From NCBI GenBank assembly GCA_947589115.1, contig CANPZP010000015.1:1-33716 (forward strand): 33,716 nt of DNA. Direction: 5' to 3'. This document shows positions 20,977 through 29,281 of the stretch, in pieces. Position 1 is the stretch's first letter, and every line of letters begins with the position of its first letter. The notes below the pieces were generated by a model. The model ran no database searches. It worked only from the letters and a program-made list of their open reading frames with translations, and had not been told where the DNA came from. The stretch is from Candidatus Gastranaerophilales bacterium (GTDB taxonomy: Bacteria; Cyanobacteriota; Vampirovibrionia; Gastranaerophilales; Gastranaerophilaceae). Position numbers and translations under genes: made by a program.

Positions 20977-23382
20977 ATGAAAATTAACGCTGTTAGTCCG
21001 ATTCCCGGCAGTTATAAATTATCCGGGAATCAAAACAAAGAAAAAATCATTCCCAAAGTAAATTATTCAATAAATAATTTACCCAATAATTATTATATGC
21101 CCTTATCATTCGGAAGAAGTTTAAACGAGCATAAAAGCTGGGGTGCCGTTATTAATCCCGAAACAAAAGAAGTAACATTTAAAATATTTACATATCCCGA
21201 TACTAAAGGAGTTACGGTAACAGTCATAAAGAAAAATCAGCAGAATCAAAAGAAAGTATACGAACTTCAAAATAAAGGAAACGGAATATTTGAAACAAGA
21301 AATAATATACCAAAAGGCGAAATAGAAGCAGGAGATAAATATTTTTACACAATCTACAAAGGCAACGGAGATATAGACAGAGTAAAAGACCCGTATTCAT
21401 TCAGACAGAAAAAACTTTTGGGTGAATCCGTAATATATGACCATTCAAAATATAACTGGAATGATAAAAAATGGTATACGGAAAATAAAGACAGAATATC
21501 CCGCAGAGCAAATTCGGAAAACGGACTAAAATCAGTTAATGAAGCTTCCATATATGAATTAAATATCCCTTCATTCACAAAAGAAGGAACTTTTAAAGCC
21601 GCAAAAAAAAGATTAAAAGCAATAAAAGATTTAGGTTTTAATGCAATAGAAATAATGCCCGCAGAGAATACATATTCTTTTAATTGGGGGTATGACGGAG
21701 TTGACAAACTGGCGCCCTCCGAGTATTTAGGAGGCCCTGATGCATTAAAATCGCTTATAGATTACTCACATAGTATCGGGCTGAATGTCATAATGGATAT
21801 GGTTCCTAACCATTTAGGCCCTGACGGCGCATCATTAGTTCAAACAGGGCCTTATATAAAAGGAAATAACTGTTTTGGCGGTGCATTTAATTTTGAAGGC
21901 GAAAACTCTCAATATGTAAGAGATTTTATTGTAAATGCAGCGCTTAACTGGATTAACAACTACCATTGCGACGGATTACGTCTTGACATGACTAAATTTA
22001 TGGAATCAGACTACACAATGAAACAGATAGCCGCAGAAGTTAACTATCATAATCCGGATGCATTCTTAATTGCGGAAGATGCCAGAAGCTCGGTAAGTGT
22101 TGATGAAAGCGGGAATTTCTATGATAATTGGGACGAACCTCATGACAAAAGGGTTACTAATCCCTTAAAACAATATGAATCGGCTCAAGGAGATAATGAA
22201 TATTCTCATTGCAACGCAATTAAACAAATTTCTGATTCTAATACTTCATTAGGCAGACTGGGTTATGACAGCGAATGGGATTTCTTTTTCTTCCACACAT
22301 TAAAAGACGGATTATACGGTATTTTAGATTTAGACAAATTGGAAAAAGCTTGTTATTGTTCACAAGACAGAGTTAAATATGTAATGAGCCACGATGAAAT
22401 AGGAAATCTGGAAGGAACTCGGCTTATTGCAAAACTTATGGTTCCTATGCTTCACCTTATTGATAATGTCATATTAAATGATAATGATAAATTAAGAGCA
22501 GAAAAATTAAGTCAAAACAAAAATATGCCCATAGAATCCGCACTTGAAACAGTAAGGAATCAAAAAGCACAATTTACGGCAGAAAAACTTGCTATAATGC
22601 TTCAAACAGGAAAGCTGGAAAAATATAATACCATAGGTTTAGATTCACTCAGAGCAATTAATTTAGCCGACAGAAACTTCAGAAATCAAGTTTTAACCAA
22701 ACTGGATATTAACCCGTTATCAGGAATAAATTATGAATTATTAAAGACTATGTTTACCAAAAGCCTTAATAAAAACAAGCAGGCATTAGCATTAATATAC
22801 TCTATTCCCGGGCCTAAAATGGTATTTCAGGGAGATGAACGAGCTGATTTAACTCCCTTTAGATTTTTCAGGAAATTTCAATCACAAAAAAGTGAACCGT
22901 ATTTGTATACGGAAAAAGGATATGACACAGGGAAAGCAGCTCTTTCAGAATCAAAACTCGGCTCAATTAGTTATTATTCCCAAGGCAGAAGCGTTATGAA
23001 TAAAGCAAACAGACTTACAAAAGACTTAAATACCTTAGCTAATGAGAATAAAGCTTTAACAACAGGAACAATTATTCCCGAAAATACAGTAAAACATCCC
23101 GCATCTCAGGTTTTTGCATTCCACACAAAAGAAAATCAAACAAATAATGAAATCTTTACGGTTACAAACTTTAATGATTCCGATTATCCCAGAAATGATG
23201 CCGCAAATTACTATATTAAATTCCCGCAGGGGAAATGGACTGAAATATTAAATACAGACGATAAAAAATATAACGGCAGCGGTAATTTTAATAACAGGTT
23301 TACAATACAAAGCGACGGGATTCACAACAGTCCCATAAAAATGTCAGGACTTTCAACCTGTATTTTTAAAAGAATAGGTTAA
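20977..23382 (+). CDS. GH13 alpha-glucan enzyme (branching-enzyme / trehalohydrolase-like)
   Basis: An 801-residue cytosolic protein. The tag-like N-terminus (MKINAVSPIPGSYKLSGN...MPLSFGRS) is followed by a CBM48-like beta-sandwich (about 52-145: WGAVINPETKEVTFKIF). The GH13 barrel has all catalytic motifs: DMVPNHLGPDG (D274-H279), DGLRLDMTKFM (nucleophile D337), LIAEDARSS (acid/base E367) and MSHDEIGN (H472, D473). About 150 extra helical residues lie between the last catalytic motif and the barrel's end (LALIYSIPGPKMVFQGDE), longer than usual. The motifs resemble GlgB and TreZ more than secreted amylases, so glycogen branching or debranching-type chemistry is likely; exact specificity is open. 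The start at 20977 is chosen for AAGGGA 8 nt upstream, over the in-frame ATG at 20956. It is followed by a strong terminator. Confidence 0.9.
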   Translation: MKINAVSPIPGSYKLSGNQNKEKIIPKVNYSINNLPNNYYMPLSFGRSLNEHKSWGAVINPETKEVTFKIFTYPDTKGVTVTVIKKNQQNQKKVYELQNKGNGIFETRNNIPKGEIEAGDKYFYTIYKGNGDIDRVKDPYSFRQKKLLGESVIYDHSKYNWNDKKWYTENKDRISRRANSENGLKSVNEASIYELNIPSFTKEGTFKAAKKRLKAIKDLGFNAIEIMPAENTYSFNWGYDGVDKLAPSEYLGGPDALKSLIDYSHSIGLNVIMDMVPNHLGPDGASLVQTGPYIKGNNCFGGAFNFEGENSQYVRDFIVNAALNWINNYHCDGLRLDMTKFMESDYTMKQIAAEVNYHNPDAFLIAEDARSSVSVDESGNFYDNWDEPHDKRVTNPLKQYESAQGDNEYSHCNAIKQISDSNTSLGRLGYDSEWDFFFFHTLKDGLYGILDLDKLEKACYCSQDRVKYVMSHDEIGNLEGTRLIAKLMVPMLHLIDNVILNDNDKLRAEKLSQNKNMPIESALETVRNQKAQFTAEKLAIMLQTGKLEKYNTIGLDSLRAINLADRNFRNQVLTKLDINPLSGINYELLKTMFTKSLNKNKQALALIYSIPGPKMVFQGDERADLTPFRFFRKFQSQKSEPYLYTEKGYDTGKAALSESKLGSISYYSQGRSVMNKANRLTKDLNTLANENKALTTGTIIPENTVKHPASQVFAFHTKENQTNNEIFTVTNFNDSDYPRNDAANYYIKFPQGKWTEILNTDDKKYNGSGNFNNRFTIQSDGIHNSPIKMSGLSTCIFKRIG

Positions 23383-23385
23383 CAC

Positions 23386-23427
23386 AATACCGGATTTGAT
23401 TATAAAATCAATCCGGTATTTTTATAT
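23386..23427 (+). terminator. Intrinsic terminator after the GH13 gene
   Basis: AATACCGGATTTGATT and AATCAATCCGGTATT pair over about 15 bp with one bulged T, followed by TTTTATATT. Confidence 0.85.
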
Positions 23428-23446
23428 TATATGAAAAGAAAAATTA

Positions 23447-23758
23447 TTAATCTTCTTCTTTTTCTAACCCCATAACTTCAAGTGCTTCTTCTTCGCCTTC
23501 TTCATAAAACTCCGACTCATCAGGGGCTAAAATCTTAAGCAGCCGCATAAAATTACCCACATGTTCCTTTTCATCTCCTGCTATTTCAGTTAATAATTTC
23601 TTTGCATGTTCATCATCTATTGAGTCCCTAAGCTGTTCATAAAGCTGTATGGCTTCAAATTCAGATGCGATACTGAATCTTATAGCTCTTATTAATTCGT
23701 GTTTATCTAATTTGCGTTCAAATTTATTCCCGTTAAACGGATGTGAAAATTCAGGCAT
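23447..23758 (-). CDS. EncFtn-like half-ferritin
   Basis: A 103-residue protein beginning MPEFSHPFNGNKFERKL with two long helices, about 18-47 and 49-77. It closely resembles the two-helix ferritin-like proteins that are encapsulin cargo, or are fused to encapsulin in Pyrococcus. The putative ferroxidase ligands E33 (in SEFEAIQLYEQ) and E63 with H66 (in DEKEHVGNF) have the E-x29-E-x2-H spacing known for encapsulated ferritin (EncFtn), where two subunits together form each iron site. The C-terminal tail is very acidic (EEGEEEALEVMGLEKEED). No encapsulin gene is in the window, and the tail is not an obvious cargo-loading peptide. A GGAGGA ribosome-binding site precedes the ATG. Expected role: iron oxidation and storage or peroxide protection. 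A rubrerythrin-like function is the alternative. Confidence 0.83.
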   Translation of the reverse strand: MPEFSHPFNGNKFERKLDKHELIRAIRFSIASEFEAIQLYEQLRDSIDDEHAKKLLTEIAGDEKEHVGNFMRLLKILAPDESEFYEEGEEEALEVMGLEKEED

Positions 23759-23820
23759 TACAATTCCTCCTTTTTTATATGTTTTAACATATTTACGGGA
23801 ATTTTTTATCGGACTTTTGT

Positions 23821-24204
23821 CTAATATTTTTTATCCTGAATATCTTCTATTAAATAATCCGCCGTATCACCTTTTATATAAAATGTTATGGGATACTGAA
23901 TAACCCTGCCGCACGCAGACACTGACCACATTTCTTTCCAATACCCGCTTTTATACTTCCCGTTTTTCTTTTTTACCACATCATAAGGATAATGAATTAA
24001 TTGAGTATTTGATACATAATAATCATAACAATCAGGCAGTTTTTTGGACAGTTTTGAGTATATATCTTTAACTATAATAAACTGCAAAGAATCACTCGCT
24101 ATCGAATCTCCGTTTAAAGGAACGGACATATCATAACCTTTTGCCCAAGCGCAAAGATTTAAAAACAACATTATTAATATGATTGATATTACTCTTTTAT
24201 ACAT
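23821..24204 (-). CDS. Unknown secreted small protein
   Basis: A 127-residue protein with a clear signal peptide (MYKRVISIILIMLFLNLCAW, cleavage likely near AWA|KG). The mature part is about 105 residues with two Cys (C in LPDCYDYYV and C in SACGRVIQYP) that could form a disulfide. The second half alternates strands and turns (SGYWKEMWSVSACGRVIQYP, ITFYIKGDTADYLIEDIQ), suggesting a small beta-rich domain. I do not recognise the family. It starts 2 nt after the stop of the serpin-like gene, so the two are co-transcribed and perhaps act together outside the membrane. There is no strong ribosome-binding site. Confidence 0.72.
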   Translation of the reverse strand: MYKRVISIILIMLFLNLCAWAKGYDMSVPLNGDSIASDSLQFIIVKDIYSKLSKKLPDCYDYYVSNTQLIHYPYDVVKKKNGKYKSGYWKEMWSVSACGRVIQYPITFYIKGDTADYLIEDIQDKKY

Positions 24205-24206
24205 AA

Positions 24207-25250
24207 TTATTCTTTAACCAGAAAGGAATCATCTTCAACAATCATAGAGTAGTACGGTTTATCCTTTCCTGATTCCTTTAAGAAAAGTACAAATTTTTTA
24301 TCAAAGTCAAAATGTCTTGGAATTACGGGTTCAGGTGCTAATGAAGTCATTCTGATTCCAATGCCGGCTTCACTTTTTAAACTTCCGCCCTTATTATCCA
24401 TTTTAAATTTTATTGTCTGTACTGCCTGTGAGATATAATAATTTGTTCCTTTGATTACTTTATTGCATAATTCATTATATGTTACTGTTTTATCAACATT
24501 TATAAACGGAACTTTTAAAGTATCCTTTTTGTTAAATTTATCAAACTTTATATTTTCATTAACGTATGCGTATAGATTTTCAAATGAATCCATTTTATCA
24601 GTCCTGAACAATATAACATTTTCATTCTCTTTTGTATTTAAACTTATCGCATACTCATTTTCGTTATTGTAAAATAAAACTCTTACATTCTTTGATAATT
24701 CTTTTCTTTTGGAAGAATCATTTATTCCGAAATATTTTACTTTCCCTATTGAATTGAAAGCATCAGCTTCTAAAATATCAAATTGAGTCAAAAAATTAAA
24801 ATCTTTTTTTAACATTGAATAAAAGAAATAACCGTCTTTATTTGACCAATCGAAAATATCAAGAATATCGCTTTTTTCTTTAAATTTATTATAAATATCT
24901 TTTTCAATTTTATTTTTTAAGCTCTTTGACACTTTACCGTATGCCAAATAATAAGAATCAGGTGAGATATCATCTTTTGTATACAATTTTTTATTTAATT
25001 CATTAGCAAGTTCAGGTGTTCCGCCTTCAAACTCTATTTTATCCAGTTTAAAGAAATCAATACATTCGTTCCATACTAATTGAAATGTAATACACCATAT
25101 ATTATTAATATTTTCAGTCTGCTTTTGCATCGGTTTTACCGTTGATATAACAGGTTGTTTATTCTTGAACGGTCTAAATCCGGTATACATAACACAAGAA
25201 AATATCAAGCATAATACCATTAAAAAAATTGCAGTCTTATTTTTATTCAT
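24207..25250 (-). CDS. Secreted serpin-like protein
   Basis: A 347-residue exported protein. The signal sequence has Cys in LIFSCVMYTG, a possible but atypical lipobox. The body looks like a divergent bacterial serpin-like family. N-terminal helices (WCITFQLVWNECIDFF) and long alpha/beta segments (YFFYSMLKKDFNFLTQFD; KVKYFGINDSS) are followed by a C-terminal part, KGGSLKSEAGIGIRMTS, then a variable loop (LAPEPVIPRHF) and DKKFVLFLKES...PYYSMIVED. This follows the serpin hinge, reactive-loop and F-[IVL]-F-x-x order. The hinge lacks the small-residue run of inhibitory serpins, so protease inhibition is uncertain. AGGGAGA precedes the ATG. The gene is divergent from the glycan operon across the inverted-repeat segment, whose inversion would supply it with a promoter. 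Confidence 0.6.
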   Translation of the reverse strand: MNKNKTAIFLMVLCLIFSCVMYTGFRPFKNKQPVISTVKPMQKQTENINNIWCITFQLVWNECIDFFKLDKIEFEGGTPELANELNKKLYTKDDISPDSYYLAYGKVSKSLKNKIEKDIYNKFKEKSDILDIFDWSNKDGYFFYSMLKKDFNFLTQFDILEADAFNSIGKVKYFGINDSSKRKELSKNVRVLFYNNENEYAISLNTKENENVILFRTDKMDSFENLYAYVNENIKFDKFNKKDTLKVPFINVDKTVTYNELCNKVIKGTNYYISQAVQTIKFKMDNKGGSLKSEAGIGIRMTSLAPEPVIPRHFDFDKKFVLFLKESGKDKPYYSMIVEDDSFLVKE

Positions 25251-25312
25251 ATTTATCTCCCTGTTTATTTACCAGTATAACAGAAATAAATATTAAGTAT
25301 TAATTTTTATTT

Positions 25313-25491
25313 ACATATGCATCATAAATTTACTTTTGATGTATTATTTATAGAAATCAAGAGAATCAATTATTTCGATTATTACTAAATTATAAAAATT
25401 ACTAAATTAACAAATTTTGAATGTTCAATTTTTTTTGATATTATTAGAATGTAGTCTTTATACATCAAAAGTAAATTTATGGTGCATATGT
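25313..25491. repeat. 31-bp inverted repeat flanking a 117-bp promoter segment (candidate inverton)
   Basis: Left arm 25313-25343 and right arm 25461-25491 are reverse complements at 30 of 31 positions (mismatch at 25322/25482), enclosing 117 bp. Each arm contains a smaller CATCA...TGATG half-site pair around a 12-nt core (the right arm has CACCA), as in site-specific recombinase sites. The enclosed DNA carries a promoter pointing right. The right arm includes the start codon(s) of the glycan operon's first gene, which inversion would leave intact. Arms this long with a promoter between them are the layout of invertible promoters in surface-polysaccharide loci of gut bacteria. Confidence 0.75.
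25417..25444 (+). promoter_or_regulatory. Promoter inside the putative invertible segment
   Basis: TTGAAT (25417-25422), a 16-nt spacer and TATTAT (25439-25444) would start transcription near 25451, inside the segment and about 27 nt before the glycan operon's first start codon. The minus strand of the segment has only weaker -10-like sequences. In this assembly, therefore, the operon appears ON and the serpin-like gene without this promoter. Confidence 0.55.
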
Positions 25492-27572
25492 TTAAAAAGA
25501 ATAACAGTTACGGGGAAAATATTTATAATAGAAATTTTATCGTAACATTTATAATAATTCTAATAATAAAAATCATTATTATGGGATTATTTTCTTCGGA
25601 TTATCAAAATAAATTATTTATTCCGTTTGAAAATTTGTTTATAAATAATATACATAATCCTTGGCAGTATGTATATGAAAATAATATTCCGTCTGAATTT
25701 CCATATCACCCTGTAATGTTATATATTTTCAGCATTGGCGCTTTTTTAATTAAAGTATTTTCAATCCATAATGTGTTTTTATTAAATATACTTTTCAAAT
25801 TTCCGACACTATTAGCGGATTTGGGAATTTTTTATTTACTGCTAAAAATATTTAAAAATAAATCAATGTCAGTACTTTGGATTTATTTTTGTTCTCCTGT
25901 TATATTTTATGCTGCTTATATTCATTCTCAACTGGATTTAGTACCTGCGGCATTTCTATTTTTAGCATTTTACTACCTTAAAAAAGCAAAAATTTATCAG
26001 GCTTCCGTGATATATGCTCTGGCTTTAAGCATTAAAATGAATGTTATCTTATTATTACCCGTATTTTTAACGTACATTTATAAATGCTTCAAAAAAATAA
26101 ACATATTTTATTCGTTTATTATTATTGCATTAATATATTTCTCAATCTCTTATTCTTATATCTTTTCCGAAGGATATCAGAAAATGGTATTATTCAATGA
26201 AAAACAAAATTTATTGTTTAATTTAATTTTACCCTTAGGAAATATAAAAATATATATACCCGTTGCTCTGGGAATATTAATTTATTTAAGATTTTTTGCA
26301 TACAAGAAAATTAATACGGAACTTTTGGATTTATATTCCGTTTTAACAATATCACTGTTTTTATTATTTATACCCCCGTCTACTCCGGCATGGTTTATAT
26401 GGTTAATCCCGTTTTTAAGTTTATTTGTAATTAAATATTCAAACAAAAATAAAAATATATTATTAACATATTACCTGTTTAACACTGCTTATCTGATATA
26501 TTTTATATTCTTCCACGTAGGAGATTATAATGATATAACTTATTTAAACACTCCGATAAATACAAAGATTCAAAATGAATTTATAAGAAACTGCATATTT
26601 ACGGCGCTTGACGCAATACTTGCGGGAACAATATATTACATATACAAACTGGGAATTAAAAGCAATTTAATATACAAAAAAGATAAAGCCATTGTAATAG
26701 GTATAGGCGGAAACTCAGGAAGCGGAAAAACCACCTTATTAGAAAGTATTAAAACTCTATTAAAAGACGATTTGGTTATGCTAGAAGGAGATGGCGACCA
26801 TAAATGGGAAAGAGGAAATGAGCATTGGGTAAAATATACTCACCTTGACCCTAAAGCAAATTTTCTTCATCATCAATACAATGATATCTTAAAGCTTAAG
26901 AAGTTAGAATCAATATACAGAAAAGATTATAACCATGATTCCGGCAAATTTGAAGATGCAAAGAAAATAGAGCCGAAATCATTTATTATTATGTCAGGCT
27001 TGCATACTTTCTATCTCCCTAAAATGAGAAGATTAATTGATTTTAAAATATATTTAAATCCGGATGAAGAACTGCGTAAATACTGGAAAATAAAACGGGA
27101 TACCAAACTTAGAGGTTATTCAAAAGAAGAAGTACTGGCCCAAATGAACAAGCGAGAATCCGACAGCGAGAAATATATAAACAGCCAAAAAGAATTTGCA
27201 GACTTGATAATTTCTTATTTCCCCGTAAATAAAGAGGATTTAAATTCGGATAATATAGAGCACTTGGGGCTTAAACTTGAATTGGATTCAAGTATACACA
27301 CGGAAGACATAGTGGAAGATATTTCTAACTTAAATATACCGATTTCATGGGATTATTCAGATGATTTAAAAACACAGTATATAATAACTACTGATGATTT
27401 AACCTCTTGTAATTTTAATGAAATAATATCTCAGAAAATTGAAAATATTGATGAAATTCTTCCTAAAAACACTGTACTTAAAAACGGACAAGAAGGTTTC
27501 ATACAGCTTATTGTATTAAAAATACTAAGTGAAAAGATGAAGGATTCCTATGATAAAAGGTATTTTGATTGA
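25479..27572 (+). CDS. GT-C-type membrane glycosyltransferase fused to a uridine-kinase-like domain
   Basis: A 697-residue, two-part protein. Residues 1-395 hold about 10-11 membrane helices with the look of a GT-C mannosyltransferase-like protein: an early luminal segment with FPYHPVMLY, later YIHSQLDLVPAAFLF and SIKMNVILLLPVF, and IPPSTPAWFIWLIPFL. From residue 403 a P-loop kinase follows: GIGGNSGSGKTT (408-419), GDGDHKWERGNEHW, THLDPKANFLHHQ, SGLHTFYLPKMR and KRDTKLRGYS, matching uridine kinase / phosphoribulokinase enzymes. The fusion probably ties phosphorylation of a small substrate to glycan assembly at the membrane. Start 25479 (MVHM) or 25488 (ATG) both lie in the inverted repeat, and neither has a ribosome-binding site. 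It overlaps the next gene by 23 nt. Confidence 0.82.
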   Translation: MVHMFKKNNSYGENIYNRNFIVTFIIILIIKIIIMGLFSSDYQNKLFIPFENLFINNIHNPWQYVYENNIPSEFPYHPVMLYIFSIGAFLIKVFSIHNVFLLNILFKFPTLLADLGIFYLLLKIFKNKSMSVLWIYFCSPVIFYAAYIHSQLDLVPAAFLFLAFYYLKKAKIYQASVIYALALSIKMNVILLLPVFLTYIYKCFKKINIFYSFIIIALIYFSISYSYIFSEGYQKMVLFNEKQNLLFNLILPLGNIKIYIPVALGILIYLRFFAYKKINTELLDLYSVLTISLFLLFIPPSTPAWFIWLIPFLSLFVIKYSNKNKNILLTYYLFNTAYLIYFIFFHVGDYNDITYLNTPINTKIQNEFIRNCIFTALDAILAGTIYYIYKLGIKSNLIYKKDKAIVIGIGGNSGSGKTTLLESIKTLLKDDLVMLEGDGDHKWERGNEHWVKYTHLDPKANFLHHQYNDILKLKKLESIYRKDYNHDSGKFEDAKKIEPKSFIIMSGLHTFYLPKMRRLIDFKIYLNPDEELRKYWKIKRDTKLRGYSKEEVLAQMNKRESDSEKYINSQKEFADLIISYFPVNKEDLNSDNIEHLGLKLELDSSIHTEDIVEDISNLNIPISWDYSDDLKTQYIITTDDLTSCNFNEIISQKIENIDEILPKNTVLKNGQEGFIQLIVLKILSEKMKDSYDKRYFD

Positions 27573-28215
27573 TTTAGATAATACATTATACAGCTATGAA
27601 ACTGCACATAACAAAGCAATGGAGGCAGTGTATAATTATTTGTCCAAAGATTATTCCAAAGAAGAGATTGAAAAAAATTTTAACATCGCAAGAGAACAAA
27701 TCCATAACGAATTAAAGAATACTGCTTCATCTCATAACAGACTTTTATATTTTCAAAGAATGAATGAGTTATTAGGAAATGAAAATATACTTTGCGCAAA
27801 AGTTCTTTATAAAATTTATTGGAACAATTTTATAGACAATATGACTTTATATGACGGAGTCAGAGAATTTTTAAAGACCAATCAGGATAAAAAAATTTGT
27901 CTGGTAACGGATTTAACTGCATACATACAGTATAGAAAAATAGAAAAATTAAATTTGGACAAGTATATTAAATTTCTTGTTACAAGTGAAGAAGCCGGAG
28001 TAGAAAAGCCCGGGCGAAAAATTTTTGAACTTGCACTTAAAAAATTAAAACTTAATGCACACGAAGTTTGTATGATTGGAGATTCATACGAAAAAGACAT
28101 TAAAGGTGCAATAAACATGGGAATAAAACCAATTTATAAAACTAATAATAAAAATATAAAAGATGTAATAACATTTAATGATTTTAAAGAGCTTAGGGAA
28201 ATAATAAATGAATGA
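27550..28215 (+). CDS. HAD-family phosphatase
   Basis: A 221-residue haloacid-dehalogenase-type hydrolase with all four motifs: DLDNTLY (D8, D10), LVTDLTAY (Thr of motif II), Lys in GVEKPGRKIFELAL, and IGDSYEKDIKGA (motif IV Asp residues). The helical cap between residues 15 and 85 is of the C1 type. Members remove phosphate from small metabolites. In this operon it likely acts on a phosphorylated sugar or polyol made by the kinase and aldolase steps. AAGGA lies 6 nt before the ATG, inside the preceding gene's 3' end (23-nt overlap), and it overlaps the aldolase gene by 8 nt, so the three are translationally coupled. Confidence 0.88.
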   Translation: MIKGILIDLDNTLYSYETAHNKAMEAVYNYLSKDYSKEEIEKNFNIAREQIHNELKNTASSHNRLLYFQRMNELLGNENILCAKVLYKIYWNNFIDNMTLYDGVREFLKTNQDKKICLVTDLTAYIQYRKIEKLNLDKYIKFLVTSEEAGVEKPGRKIFELALKKLKLNAHEVCMIGDSYEKDIKGAINMGIKPIYKTNNKNIKDVITFNDFKELREIINE

Positions 28216-29281
28216 ATTAAATGATTTTATTGAAATATCAAAATATACGGGAGAAAGATACGATTTAATACAGGCAGGAGGCGGGAATACCTCATGTAAA
28301 ACCGATGACGGTAAAATGTACATTAAAGCCTCCGGTGTATATTTATCTGATGTATCGGAAAATCAAGGATATTCCGTTGTGGAATACAAAAAATTGTTAA
28401 ATATATTTGAAGAAAAAAATATTATTAGAGAAGGGAATAAAAAATTAAAAGACAAATTATCCTCTGAATATATAAATAAATATAATCTAACTCCCGCTTT
28501 AAGACCTTCAATAGAAACACTGCTCCATATTTTAATGAAGAAATATACAATTCATTCTCACCCTGTTGTTGTAAATTCAATAACACTACGTAAAGACTGG
28601 AAAGAAATCCTAAAAGAAATATTTAAAAATGACAAAATCGCTTTAGCGGAATATAAAACCCCCGGACTTGAACTAGCTTTAGAATTAAAGAAGATTATAA
28701 ATGATGATGATATTCCACAAATCATTTTCTTACAAAATCACGGATTAATCGTAACATCTGATAAAAAATCGGAAGTGATTGACTTAACGGAATATGCGGT
28801 AAATAAAATTGAAGAATACCTCAATATAGATATGAGTAAGTATAAAAATACAAATAAAATTTCACGCTGGGTTAATAACAATTATGAAAATATTACTTAT
28901 TTATCTCAAGATGAATATATAAATTCATTAAAACAAGATAAATTACTTTTAACAACATATCCTTTTTGTCCCGATAAAATGGTATATTGCGGAATAAAAA
29001 CAATTATATTGAAAGATAATCCCAAGAAGGAAATAGAAGAATATAAAGAAAAATATTTCGATATACCAAAAATTGCGGTATATGAAAACAACATTTATTT
29101 TATTGCAAAAAGTATAAAGAAAGCAAAAGAGATTGAAGATGTATTTAAGTTTCACTTAATGGCTTTAAATCTTGCGAAGGGAAAAGAAGTAAACTTTTTA
29201 ACCGAAGAGGAAATAAAATATATAGGAAACTGGGAAGCTGAAAAATACAGACAAAAATTGGGAGAGAAAATATGCAAATAA
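28208..29281 (+). CDS. Class II aldolase/adducin-type enzyme (rhamnulose-phosphate-aldolase-like half)
   Basis: A 357-residue protein. The N-terminal ~210 residues are a class II aldolase fold: AGGGNTSCKTDDGKMYIKAS (GGGNTS, residues 24-29), zinc ligands H116 and H118 in HSHPV and H178 in LQNHGL, and SIETLLH (E103) before them. The C-terminal ~130 residues (CPDKMVYCG..., FKFHLMALNLAKGKEVNFL, GNWEAEKYRQKL) match the extra part of the aldolase half of bifunctional rhamnulose-1-phosphate aldolase/dehydrogenase proteins. The short-chain dehydrogenase half is missing, and the protein ends where that half would begin. It should cleave or form a phosphorylated sugar, but substrate is unknown. It overlaps neighbours by 8 and 10 nt. 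Confidence 0.85.
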   Translation: MNELNDFIEISKYTGERYDLIQAGGGNTSCKTDDGKMYIKASGVYLSDVSENQGYSVVEYKKLLNIFEEKNIIREGNKKLKDKLSSEYINKYNLTPALRPSIETLLHILMKKYTIHSHPVVVNSITLRKDWKEILKEIFKNDKIALAEYKTPGLELALELKKIINDDDIPQIIFLQNHGLIVTSDKKSEVIDLTEYAVNKIEEYLNIDMSKYKNTNKISRWVNNNYENITYLSQDEYINSLKQDKLLLTTYPFCPDKMVYCGIKTIILKDNPKKEIEEYKEKYFDIPKIAVYENNIYFIAKSIKKAKEIEDVFKFHLMALNLAKGKEVNFLTEEEIKYIGNWEAEKYRQKLGEKICK

